Origin: Flavobacterium ranwuense
GTDB lineage: Bacteria; Bacteroidota; Bacteroidia; Flavobacteriales; Flavobacteriaceae
Length of the DNA stretch: 64,000 nt
Direction of reading: 5' to 3'
NCBI RefSeq assembly: GCF_004349315.1
Contig: NZ_SMLH01000007.1
Coordinates: 62,001 to 126,000, forward strand
Shown here: piece by piece, positions 17,598 through 25,299 of the stretch
How the letters are laid out: the number at the start of each line of letters is the position of its first letter
Numbering within the stretch: the stretch's first letter is position 1
Position numbers and translations under genes: made by a program
The notes under the pieces: model-generated
What the model was told of the DNA's origin: nothing
Database searches by the model: none
What the model saw: the letters and a program-made list of their open reading frames with translations, nothing else

Positions 17598-18887
17598 TTA
17601 TCCTAAAAAAGCTTTCAATTCCTCGTAGGTTTTAATTTTAGTACTTACTTTTTCCTTTCCTAAAACACTTTCAATTTGTGCAGGAATTGGCAGTTTTACG
17701 TTTAAAGTGGGTTCTACGATATCCAAAAATTTAATTGGGTGGGCGGTTTCTAAGAAAATCCCAATCGCATCCGTGTGGTTTTGTAATTCTTTTTTCAAAC
17801 CAAGATATCCAACTGCTCCGTGAGGTTCTGCAATGTAACCGTCTGTATTGTAGATGGTTTTCATCGCACCTAAAGTTTCCTCATCAGAGAAAGTAAAGGA
17901 TGAAAAATCTTTTTTGAACTGCTCCAAATCATTGTGGTACATTTCCTGAATTCGGATAAAATTACTTGGATTCCCAACATCCATTGCATTCGAAATTGTG
18001 GCGATAGAAGGTTTTGGGTCATAAATTCCGTTTTCTAAAAATCTCGGCACAGTATCGTTCACATTCGTAGCCGCTACAAAATGTTCGATTGGTAATCCCA
18101 TTTTTTTAGCAATGATACCCGCGCAAATGTTTCCAAAATTCCCACTTGGGCAAGAGAAAACTAACGGTTTGTTTTGTTTTTTTAATACTTTGTACGCAAA
18201 GAAAAAATAAAACATTTGTGGCAACCAGCGTGCAATATTAATCGAATTCGCCGAAGTCAAGTTTTTATGTTTTAAGCTGTCATCCAAGAACGCTTTCTTT
18301 ACCATATCCTGACAATCATCAAAAACGCCGTCTACTTCAAGCGCTTTAATATTCTGACCTAAAGTGGTCAATTGCCGTTCCTGAATATCGCTCACTTTTC
18401 CGGACGGATACAGGATAATCACTTCAACGCCTTTTACGCCAAGAAAACCGCTGGCTACAGCACCACCAGTATCACCGGAAGTAGCGACAAGAACCGTGTT
18501 TTTACTTTCTTTGTTGTCTTTATTGAAATAACCCAAACAACGCGACATGAAGCGCGCGCCTACATCTTTGAAAGCCATAGTCGGGCCATGAAATAGTTCA
18601 AGGGAATAGATGCCTTTTTCGACTTCCACCACAGGGAAATCAAAACACAAGGTTTCTGCTATGATTTCTTTTAAAGTGTCGGTGGGAATTTCGTCACCCA
18701 CAAATTGTTGGATGGCTTCAAAAGCGATTTCTTCATTGCTTAAATTTTCTATAGTATCAAAAAAAGCAGGAGCTAACGGGGTAATTGTTTCCGGAAAATA
18801 CAATCCTTTATCAGTTGCTAATCCTTGTATTACGGCTTGTTGGAAAGAAACTTTGGGTGCGTTATGGTTTAAACTGTAATATTTCAT
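17598..18887 (-). CDS. thrC: Threonine synthase
   Basis: 429 residues, the usual length of the shorter threonine synthase class. The PLP lysine is K107 in GPTMAFKDVGARFM. The phosphate-binding loop TSGDTGGAVASGF, FSCPSGNFGNICAG and ETAHPIKF are all in place. It converts O-phosphohomoserine to threonine in the cytoplasm. It is the last gene of thrA-thrB-thrC, 67 bases after thrB; the spacer contains a 14-bp tandem repeat. Followed by a strong terminator. Confidence 0.96.
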   Translation of the reverse strand: MKYYSLNHNAPKVSFQQAVIQGLATDKGLYFPETITPLAPAFFDTIENLSNEEIAFEAIQQFVGDEIPTDTLKEIIAETLCFDFPVVEVEKGIYSLELFHGPTMAFKDVGARFMSRCLGYFNKDNKESKNTVLVATSGDTGGAVASGFLGVKGVEVIILYPSGKVSDIQERQLTTLGQNIKALEVDGVFDDCQDMVKKAFLDDSLKHKNLTSANSINIARWLPQMFYFFFAYKVLKKQNKPLVFSCPSGNFGNICAGIIAKKMGLPIEHFVAATNVNDTVPRFLENGIYDPKPSIATISNAMDVGNPSNFIRIQEMYHNDLEQFKKDFSSFTFSDEETLGAMKTIYNTDGYIAEPHGAVGYLGLKKELQNHTDAIGIFLETAHPIKFLDIVEPTLNVKLPIPAQIESVLGKEKVSTKIKTYEELKAFLG

Positions 18888-18895
18888 TTTTTATT

Positions 18896-18954
18896 TGCTT
18901 TACGCAGTATGCTTTATGCAGTAAGCTTTTTGCTTAATGCCTAATGCTTATTGC
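18896..18954. repeat. Tandem 14-bp words in the thrB-thrC spacer
   Basis: TGCTTTACGCAGTA (18896-18909) is followed directly by TGCTTTATGCAGTA (18910-18923). Degenerate versions (TGCTTAATGCC, TGCTTATTGC) continue to the thrB stop codon. The array fills nearly the whole spacer between two genes of one operon. Confidence 0.6.
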
Positions 18955-19878
18955 TTATAAAATTATTTTCATTCCTTCATCATTTACTTTTGAAACGTGA
19001 ATTTCATACGGTAAATTCATTTCTTCATAAACTGCACTCATGACTTTGGCGATTTTATCAGCGGTTTCCTTTCCTTTGCTTAAAGCAAAAATAGAAGGAC
19101 CTGAACCCGAAATTCCTGAACCTAAAGCTCCGTTTTCTAAAGCCGTTTGCTTGATTAAATCAAAACCCGGAATCAAGACACTGCGCAACGGTTCCACGAT
19201 TTCGTCGTGCAACGAACGTCCGATTAACTCATAATCTTTCGTGTACAATCCAGCGATTAATCCGCCGACATTTCCCCATTGCATGATGGCGCTTTTGAGT
19301 GAAACGTTCTGCTTCAATACCGAACGGGCATCCGAAGTTTTCAATTCAATCTGAGGATGAACCACAGTGGCATACAATTCGGATGGGCTTTCAATTTTTA
19401 TAATATCCAAAGGATTATAACTTCTTACCAACGTAAATCCACCCAAAAGGGCAGGAGCAACGTTATCGGCATGAGCGTTTCCACTGGCTAGTTTTTCGCC
19501 TTGCATGGCAAATTGCACCAATTCTTTTCTTGTAAATGGTCGTCCGAGTAATTCATTGATGCCAAAAACAGCACCCGCTGAACTGGCTGCACTGCTGCCA
19601 ATTCCGCTGCCGGCTTTGATGTGTTTGTAGATTTCTATTTCGAATCCATATTCCGTTTCAACAGCTTCCAACATCGCCAAAGCAGATACTCCGGCCACAT
19701 TTTTTTCGGTTTCCAAAGGCAAGTCGGCACCCACTATTTTAGTGATGCGAATGCCTTTTATAGCTGATTTTCGAATAATCATTTCATCACCAGCAGTTTC
19801 TAAACAAAGCCCCAGGACATCAAATCCACAGGAAAGATTAGCGATTGTAGCGGGGCAAAATATTTTAATAGTTGTCAT
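18955..19878 (-). CDS. thrB: Homoserine kinase
   Basis: 307 residues, a typical GHMP kinase. The N-terminus KIFCPATIANLSCGFDVLG, the ATP-binding loop AGSGIGSSAASSAGAVFG and the C-terminal GSGISGSGPSIFALS match ThrB. It phosphorylates homoserine at the hydroxyl using ATP, supplying thrC. It is the middle gene of the operon, 96 bases after thrA and 67 before thrC. No residue appears to be missing. Confidence 0.96.
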   Translation of the reverse strand: MTTIKIFCPATIANLSCGFDVLGLCLETAGDEMIIRKSAIKGIRITKIVGADLPLETEKNVAGVSALAMLEAVETEYGFEIEIYKHIKAGSGIGSSAASSAGAVFGINELLGRPFTRKELVQFAMQGEKLASGNAHADNVAPALLGGFTLVRSYNPLDIIKIESPSELYATVVHPQIELKTSDARSVLKQNVSLKSAIMQWGNVGGLIAGLYTKDYELIGRSLHDEIVEPLRSVLIPGFDLIKQTALENGALGSGISGSGPSIFALSKGKETADKIAKVMSAVYEEMNLPYEIHVSKVNDEGMKIIL

Positions 19879-19886
19879 AAAGTTTT

Positions 19887-19965
19887 AAAGTCTTAACGTC
19901 ATAAAGTCTTTGGAATGTGGATAAAATCAAGTGGTTAACTTTCAGACTTTACGACATTCGACTTT
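19887..19965. repeat. Imperfect inverted repeat in the thrA-thrB spacer
   Basis: 19887-19908 (AAAGTCTTAACGTCATAAAG and on) is an imperfect reverse complement of 19945-19965 (GACTTTACGACATTCGACTTT). The words GACTTTACGAC and its complement recur. It could form an RNA hairpin within the operon transcript. Confidence 0.5.
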
Positions 19966-19974
19966 ACGACTGAA

Positions 19975-22422
19975 TTATATGTTTCCAATTCTAATCACAT
20001 CAGCAAATATTCCTGAAGCCGTAACTGCAGCTCCGGCACCGGCACCTTTTATCAATAAAGGTTGGTCAACATAACGGTCCGTGAAAAATAATACGATATT
20101 ATCTTTTCCTTCCAGATTGTAAAAAGGATGGTCTTTCGGGATAAAACGCAAACCAACATTTGCTTTTCCGTTTTCGAATTGCGCTACGTATTTCAAACGG
20201 GAATCTTTACTCAATGCTTCCTTATAAATAGTTTCAAAATGGGAAGCGTGTGTAATTAAAGAGTTAAAAAAGGCTTCGTTATTTGTAGTATCCAAACATT
20301 CAGCAGGCATGAATGACTCGTTTGTGATTTCGTCAATTTCCATTTTATAACCGCTTTCTCGTATCAGGATCAATATCTTTCTGGCAACGTCAATTCCGCT
20401 CAAATCAATTTTTGGGTCTGGTTCTGTAAATCCTTGTATGCCAGCTTCTTTGACGACATTATGAAAAGTGTTATTTTCATTGAAATTATTGAAAATAAAG
20501 TTCAAACTTCCCGATAAAACTGCCTGAATTTTATTCACTTTATCACCTGAAGCAATCAGGTTTTTTACGGTATCGATGATGGGTAATCCAGCTCCAACAT
20601 TGGTTTCAAAAAGGAAAGGGGCATTGAATTTTCTGGATAATTTCTTTAGATTTTTATAATTGTCGTATTCTGATGCACAGGCAATTTTGTTGCAAGTCAC
20701 TACGGCAATATTGCGTTTTAAATACTGTTCGTAGGTTTTAGATACGCTTTCATTTGCAGTAATATCAACAAAAATACTGTTGCGTAAATTGAGCTCTTTT
20801 ACATTGTAAAGAAACTTTTCTTTGTCTGCTACTTGGCCGTTTTCTAAAATTGATTGCCAATTCTTTAAGGAAATTCCGTCCTCGTCAAAATGCATTTTTC
20901 TGGAATTAGACAGCGCAATAACCCTTACGTTTATTTTTAGATTGTCTTTTAGGAATTTATTTTGCTGGTAAATTTGTTCAATGAATTTCTCCCCCACATT
21001 TCCAACGCCCATTACAAATAGGTTTAATTGTTTGGTGTTTTCTTCGAAAAAGTTTTCATGCAACGAATTCAGTGCTTTTTTTACATCTCTTTCGTTGATT
21101 ACTGCCGAAATATTTCTTTCGGAAGCACCTTGCGCAATCGCTCGGATGTTCACGTTATTTTTACCCAAAGTGCTGAACATTCGACCGCTTAAACCTTGAT
21201 GATTTTTCATGTTTTCGCCAACCAAAGCAATGATGCACAGGTTTTTTTCAACAATACAAGGATCGATTTTGTTTTGCAAAATTTCCACTTCAAAAGCGCA
21301 GTTGATCGCATCTTCAGCAACATCAGCGTCAGAATTTAGAATTCCGATACAAATAGAATGTTCCGATGAGGCTTGTGTAATAAAAATCACATTGATATTT
21401 TCATATGACAATACTTCAAAAAGTCTTTTGGATGAACCGGCAACACCAATCATTCCTGACCCTTCAAGCGTAATTAAAGTTATATTGTCAATATGGCTAA
21501 TTCCTTTTACAGGATTTGTGTGATCCATTTCTTGATTTGAAATATAGGTTCCTTCGGCTTCCGGTTCAAAAGTATTTTTGATAAGAATTGGAATGTTTTT
21601 TTTCAACACCGGTTGAATGGTTGGCGGATATAAAACTTTGGCACCAAAATGTGACAATTCCATAGCTTCCTGATAGGAAATGAATGCAATAGGTTGTGCC
21701 TGTTTTACAATTTTTGGATTGGCAGTATACATTCCGTTGACATCAGTCCAAATTTCTAAGTCAGTTGCATTCAGAGCTCCGGCGAGAATGGCGGCAGTAT
21801 AATCAGAACCACCGCGACCTAAAGTGGTGTTGATTCCGTCCAGCGATGCGGCAATAAATCCGGGCATTACAACTACTTGATTCTCATTCGAAGCAAAAAA
21901 ATCAGCAATTAATTGATTAGAAATTTCAAAATTAACTACCGCTTTTCCAAAATGATTATTTGTTTTTATCAATTCGCGACTGTCTTTATAAGCACTATTT
22001 TTTAGATTTTGTTTTAATGCTTCAGCGATAATGTAAGAAGACAATAATTCGCCAAAACTTAAAATGGTATCCGAGGTTCTAGGAGATAATTCACCTAAAA
22101 GAAAACAACCGTCTAACAGTGTTTCAAGATGATTGATAATTCTTTTGATATGACTTAACAGGCTGCTCTGTTCGCTTACTGGGATAAGTTCTTTTAAAGC
22201 GTCTAAATGTTTTTTCTCTAAATCGGCAAGAATTTCTTTAAAGCTTTCATCGCCGGCAGCGGCTTTTTGGGAAGCAAGTTGAAGCAAATCAGTGACTTTG
22301 CTAAAAGCAGAAACTACAACGATTAATTTTTCTTCTTTTGCTTTATTGATGACGATATCTAAAACCCGTTTTATGTTTTGTGCATTGGCAACCGAAGTCC
22401 CACCAAATTTTAATACTTTCAT
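19975..22422 (-). CDS. thrA: Bifunctional aspartate kinase / homoserine dehydrogenase I
   Basis: 815 residues. Residues 1-290 are the aspartate kinase (MKVLKFGGTSVANAQNIKRV; GFIAASLDGINTTLGRGGSD), then a tandem ACT regulatory region (ITLEGSGMIGVAGSSKRLFE), then homoserine dehydrogenase from about 460 (LFVMGVGNVGEKF for NAD(P); FLFETNVGAGLPIIDT; EPDPKIDLSGIDVARK). It performs the first and third steps from aspartate to threonine and methionine. The ACT region suggests threonine feedback. It is the first structural gene of the operon and is preceded by a threonine-rich leader peptide, so expression is probably attenuated. Confidence 0.96.
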   Translation of the reverse strand: MKVLKFGGTSVANAQNIKRVLDIVINKAKEEKLIVVVSAFSKVTDLLQLASQKAAAGDESFKEILADLEKKHLDALKELIPVSEQSSLLSHIKRIINHLETLLDGCFLLGELSPRTSDTILSFGELLSSYIIAEALKQNLKNSAYKDSRELIKTNNHFGKAVVNFEISNQLIADFFASNENQVVVMPGFIAASLDGINTTLGRGGSDYTAAILAGALNATDLEIWTDVNGMYTANPKIVKQAQPIAFISYQEAMELSHFGAKVLYPPTIQPVLKKNIPILIKNTFEPEAEGTYISNQEMDHTNPVKGISHIDNITLITLEGSGMIGVAGSSKRLFEVLSYENINVIFITQASSEHSICIGILNSDADVAEDAINCAFEVEILQNKIDPCIVEKNLCIIALVGENMKNHQGLSGRMFSTLGKNNVNIRAIAQGASERNISAVINERDVKKALNSLHENFFEENTKQLNLFVMGVGNVGEKFIEQIYQQNKFLKDNLKINVRVIALSNSRKMHFDEDGISLKNWQSILENGQVADKEKFLYNVKELNLRNSIFVDITANESVSKTYEQYLKRNIAVVTCNKIACASEYDNYKNLKKLSRKFNAPFLFETNVGAGLPIIDTVKNLIASGDKVNKIQAVLSGSLNFIFNNFNENNTFHNVVKEAGIQGFTEPDPKIDLSGIDVARKILILIRESGYKMEIDEITNESFMPAECLDTTNNEAFFNSLITHASHFETIYKEALSKDSRLKYVAQFENGKANVGLRFIPKDHPFYNLEGKDNIVLFFTDRYVDQPLLIKGAGAGAAVTASGIFADVIRIGNI

Positions 22423-22486
22423 TTTTGTTTGTTTTATTTTAAAAATGCAAATGTTTATTATATATTCAAATACTTTCTTTCTTTAG

Positions 22487-22514
22487 AAAAAAAATATAAC
22501 AAATAGGATTATAT
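22487..22514 (-). terminator. Possible attenuator terminator in the thr leader
   Basis: On the minus strand ATATAA and TTATAT (22509-22514 and 22494-22499) can pair across a 9-base loop and are followed by eight T. The stem is short and made only of A-T pairs, so it is weak. A GC-rich hairpin TACCCC/GGGGTA (22525-22539) lies just upstream, over the leader stop codon. How these compete in attenuation cannot be settled by eye. Confidence 0.35.
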
Positions 22515-22529
22515 GTAAAATGTATACCC

Positions 22530-22625
22530 CTAAGGGGTAGTAGTTGTTGTAGTAAATGTAACAGAAGAAGCAACCCAAAGTTGAGTTGTTATCGAAGTGT
22601 GATATGTTGTTCTGTTGTTTGTCAT
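22530..22625 (-). CDS. Threonine-rich leader peptide of the thr operon
   Basis: 31 codons between ATG (22625-22623) and TAG (22532-22530), 107 bases upstream of thrA on the same strand. The peptide begins MTNNRTTYHTSITTQLW and ends VTFTTTTTTP. Thirteen of 31 residues are Thr, six of them consecutive near the end, with one Ile. This is the signature of a ribosome-stalling leader as in E. coli thrL, but the sequence is not homologous. The stop codon lies in a perfect palindrome, TACCCCTTAGGGGTA. A TACTTTTG promoter element ends only 9 bases before the ATG, so the transcript is nearly leaderless. I infer regulation by charged tRNA-Thr. Confidence 0.8.
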   Translation of the reverse strand: MTNNRTTYHTSITTQLWVASSVTFTTTTTTP

Positions 22626-22634
22626 TTGATTTCT

Positions 22635-22642
22635 CAAAAGTA
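22635..22642 (-). promoter_or_regulatory. Candidate promoter (-7 element) of the thr leader and operon
   Basis: TACTTTTG on the minus strand matches TAnnTTTG and ends 9 bases before the leader ATG. This predicts transcription starting within a few bases of the leader start codon. I saw no clear -33 TTTG. Confidence 0.5.
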
Positions 22643-22763
22643 CAGTTTTTTATAAAAAGGGAAGCCTTTAATTGTATTTTTTGCGAATATTTTAATTTTT
22701 TAATTCCAATTAGAGGATTATTGAATATTGGTTAATTTTTAGCGTCTATGTTGGAGTTATTCG

Positions 22764-22821
22764 TATTTTTATTAAAGTTATTAAACGATTTGCAATTCAT
22801 TTAATAACTTTAATAAAAATA
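22764..22821. repeat. Perfect 22-bp inverted repeat between thrL and hutH (gap 22626-23060)
   Basis: The arms 22764-22785 (starting TATTTTTATTAAAGTTATTA) and 22800-22821 are exact reverse complements, with a 14-base loop. A related word CTTTAATAAAG follows at about 22833-22843. The 435-base gap holds no gene and separates the divergent thr operon and hutH. The element could be a regulator binding site or an RNA hairpin. Confidence 0.7.
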
Positions 22822-22975
22822 TTTAGTTCCTTTAATAAAGCTGATTTGAATAGTTATATTGACTATTTCTAAATTTATTATGGCAACTCGTATTAATTTC
22901 AGGACCTTATATCTCAGATCTTAAGTTAATTAATTTGTAACTGTTTATGCATAAAACCTAATGTTAGTTAGTTTT

Positions 22976-22983
22976 TAGATTTG
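22976..22983 (+). promoter_or_regulatory. Weak candidate promoter of hutH
   Basis: TAGATTTG fits TAnnTTTG and lies 77 bases before the hutH start. No matching -33 element was found, so this is only a suggestion. Confidence 0.3.
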
Positions 22984-23060
22984 AATTTTAAATTATCATC
23001 AATAAATGTTGTTTATTAATATAGATTTATTGAATTTTACCCTTTAATTAGAAAATAAAA

Positions 23061-24575
23061 ATGGACAATACACACTATATAAGTACTCAGTTACTCAGTT
23101 TTGAAACGTTAGAAGAAATTATTTCACATCATAAATCATTGGCTTTGTCTGAAGAAGCCAAAGTTAATATCCAAAAATGCAGGGATTATTTAGACAAAAA
23201 AATGGCTTCTCATTCTGAACCTATTTATGGTATAAATACAGGTTTTGGTTCGCTATGTAATGTAAAAATATCAAATGAGAACTTATCCAAACTACAGGAA
23301 AATTTAGTTAAATCGCATTCTTGTGGGACGGGAGAGGAAGCGCCAGCCGAAATTGTAAAATTGATGTTGTTGCTAAAAATCCAATCCTTGAGTTATGGAC
23401 ATTCCGGAATCCAATTGCAAACCGTGGAACGTTTAATTGAATTTTATAATAATGATATTCTTCCGGTAATTTATACGCAAGGTTCTCTTGGAGCTTCGGG
23501 AGATTTGGCTCCTTTGGCACATTTATCTTTACCATTATTGGGTGAAGGCGATGTGTATTTTGAAGGTAAAAAAGTACATTCAAGTGAAGTTTTAAAACAT
23601 TTTGACTGGAAACCAATTGTGCTGCAGTCTAAAGAAGGATTGGCTTTATTAAATGGTACCCAATTTATGAGTGCGTATGGCGCGCATATTTTGATGAAAA
23701 CCAGCAAATTTTCTTATTTAGCAGATTTGATTGGAGCTATTTCATTGGAAGCTTTTGATGGAAGAATAGAACCTTTTCATGAGTTGATTCATTTTATTAG
23801 ACCTCATAAAGGTCAAATAGTAACGGCAAATCGTATAAAAGGATTTTTGGAAGGAAGCGAAATCATCGAACGAGTAAAAATACATGTTCAAGATCCGTAT
23901 TCTTTCAGATGTATGCCGCAAGTTCACGGAGCATCAAAAGATGCTTTTGATTACGTAAAGAAAGTTTTCAAAACAGAGATTAATTCGGTTACGGATAATC
24001 CAAATATATTTATTGAAAGTAATCAAATCATTTCCGGAGGTAATTTTCATGGACAGCCATTGGCATTAGCGTTAGATTTCATGGCAATTGCGTTGGCTGA
24101 ATTAGGAAGTATATCGGAACGTAGAACCTATCAATTGATTTCTGGGTTGCGAAATCTTCCTGCATTTTTAGTAGATAATCCGGGATTGAATTCCGGCTTG
24201 ATGATTCCGCAATACACAGCAGCGAGTATTGCCAGTCAAAATAAACAATTAGCGACTCCTGCCAGTATTGACAGTATTGTTTCCAGTAACGGACAAGAAG
24301 ATCATGTAAGCATGGGAGCAAATGCTGCTACAAAAGCCTTACGCGTTTTGGATAATTTAGAACGAATTTTAGCTATCGAACTGATGAATGCTTCTCAAGC
24401 TATAGAATACAGACGACCGTTGCAATCCAGTGATTTTATAGAAATGTTTTTAAGTGCGTATCGTGAAGAAGTTCCTTTGATAAAAGAAGACAGAATTTTA
24501 CATTACGATATTGAGAAGACGGTTTCTTTTTTAAATAGTTTTCAAATCGAAGACGATTTGTTAACATTAGCTTAA
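23061..24575 (+). CDS. hutH: Histidine ammonia-lyase (aromatic amino acid lyase family)
   Basis: 504 residues. The MIO-forming triad A145-S146-G147 sits in GSLGASGDLAPLAHL. YGINTGFG, HGQPLALALDF and GQEDHVSMGANAATKA are family motifs. The selectivity region reads KSHSCGTGE with H86, as in histidine lyases rather than tyrosine or phenylalanine lyases. It deaminates histidine to urocanate. The other hut genes are not adjacent; an isolated lyase gene is usual in flavobacteria, and a role in another pathway such as aryl-polyene or flexirubin pigment cannot be excluded. Its last codons overlap a Pho-box-like repeat of the next gene. Confidence 0.87.
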   Translation: MDNTHYISTQLLSFETLEEIISHHKSLALSEEAKVNIQKCRDYLDKKMASHSEPIYGINTGFGSLCNVKISNENLSKLQENLVKSHSCGTGEEAPAEIVKLMLLLKIQSLSYGHSGIQLQTVERLIEFYNNDILPVIYTQGSLGASGDLAPLAHLSLPLLGEGDVYFEGKKVHSSEVLKHFDWKPIVLQSKEGLALLNGTQFMSAYGAHILMKTSKFSYLADLIGAISLEAFDGRIEPFHELIHFIRPHKGQIVTANRIKGFLEGSEIIERVKIHVQDPYSFRCMPQVHGASKDAFDYVKKVFKTEINSVTDNPNIFIESNQIISGGNFHGQPLALALDFMAIALAELGSISERRTYQLISGLRNLPAFLVDNPGLNSGLMIPQYTAASIASQNKQLATPASIDSIVSSNGQEDHVSMGANAATKALRVLDNLERILAIELMNASQAIEYRRPLQSSDFIEMFLSAYREEVPLIKEDRILHYDIEKTVSFLNSFQIEDDLLTLA

Positions 24576-24604
24576 CATTAGCTTTAAATAATGAAGTAAT
24601 TTTG
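24561..24604 (+). promoter_or_regulatory. Pho-box-like direct repeat and promoter of the DUF47-Pit operon
   Basis: The 11-bp unit TTAACATTAGC occurs twice in tandem, exactly (24561-24571 and 24572-24582). The word TTAACA repeating every 11 bases is the arrangement of PhoP/PhoB boxes. A -7 element TAATTTTG (24597-24604) follows 14 bases later, 21 bases before the start codon. The repeat sits where a -33 element would be, as expected for an activator-dependent promoter. The first 15 bases also encode the end of hutH. Confidence 0.5.
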
Positions 24605-24624
24605 CCGAACTAAATTTTAATGAA

Positions 24625-25269
24625 ATGAATATAAATAATTTTTTCCAATTTTTGGTTCCTAAAGATAAAAAGTTCTTCCCTCTTTTTGAGGAAGCTTCTA
24701 GTAATTTAATTGAAATTGCTACAAACTTGCATGAAGCAGTAAATCTTCCTTTGAAGGAACGTGATGTTCTTTTTCAAAAAATTGATGCTTTAGAGCAAAA
24801 AGGAGAAGACATAACTCGTCAAACAAATTTAGAGTTAAGTAGAAACTTTATTACTCCATTCGATAGAGAAGATATACACGCACTAATTACTTCAATAGAC
24901 AATGTTGCGGATAACCTTCAGGGTGCATCAAGTAGAATGAAGTTGTATCAAGTGGATAAAATCACAAAATCGATCAGAAAATTAACTGAAATCAATCTTG
25001 AAGCTTGTCAAAATATTGATGTTGCGGTAAGAGAATTAAGAGATTTAAAAAAAATTAAGAATATTACTGATGCTTGTGTTAGAATTAACAAGTTAGAAAA
25101 TAAATCAGATAATGTTTATGATAAAGCAGTTCTTGATTTATTTGAAAACGAAACGGATGCGAAAAACATTATTAAGTACAAAGAAGTGTTGTCAGTTTTA
25201 GAAACTGCAGCGGATAAATGTAAAAGTGTAGCGAGTGTTTTAGAATCAATTTCTGTAAAACATTCTTAA
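24625..25269 (+). CDS. DUF47 / PhoU-like protein
   Basis: 214 residues, all helical. The sequence matches the DUF47 family, a PhoU-related three-helix repeat: ITPFDREDIHALITSIDNVADN is the classic motif, followed by KLENKSDNVYDKAV. Members are always next to Pit transporters and are thought to regulate phosphate uptake. It lies 30 bases before the transporter gene, and both probably share the promoter at 24561-24604. Confidence 0.93.
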   Translation: MNINNFFQFLVPKDKKFFPLFEEASSNLIEIATNLHEAVNLPLKERDVLFQKIDALEQKGEDITRQTNLELSRNFITPFDREDIHALITSIDNVADNLQGASSRMKLYQVDKITKSIRKLTEINLEACQNIDVAVRELRDLKKIKNITDACVRINKLENKSDNVYDKAVLDLFENETDAKNIIKYKEVLSVLETAADKCKSVASVLESISVKHS

Positions 25270-25299
25270 TTCAATCGGTTTTATTCTGAAATTATAATT

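Noticed and set aside
18896-18954. CRISPR array
   Set aside because: Units are only 14 bp, directly adjacent and degenerate, without unique spacers or cas genes.
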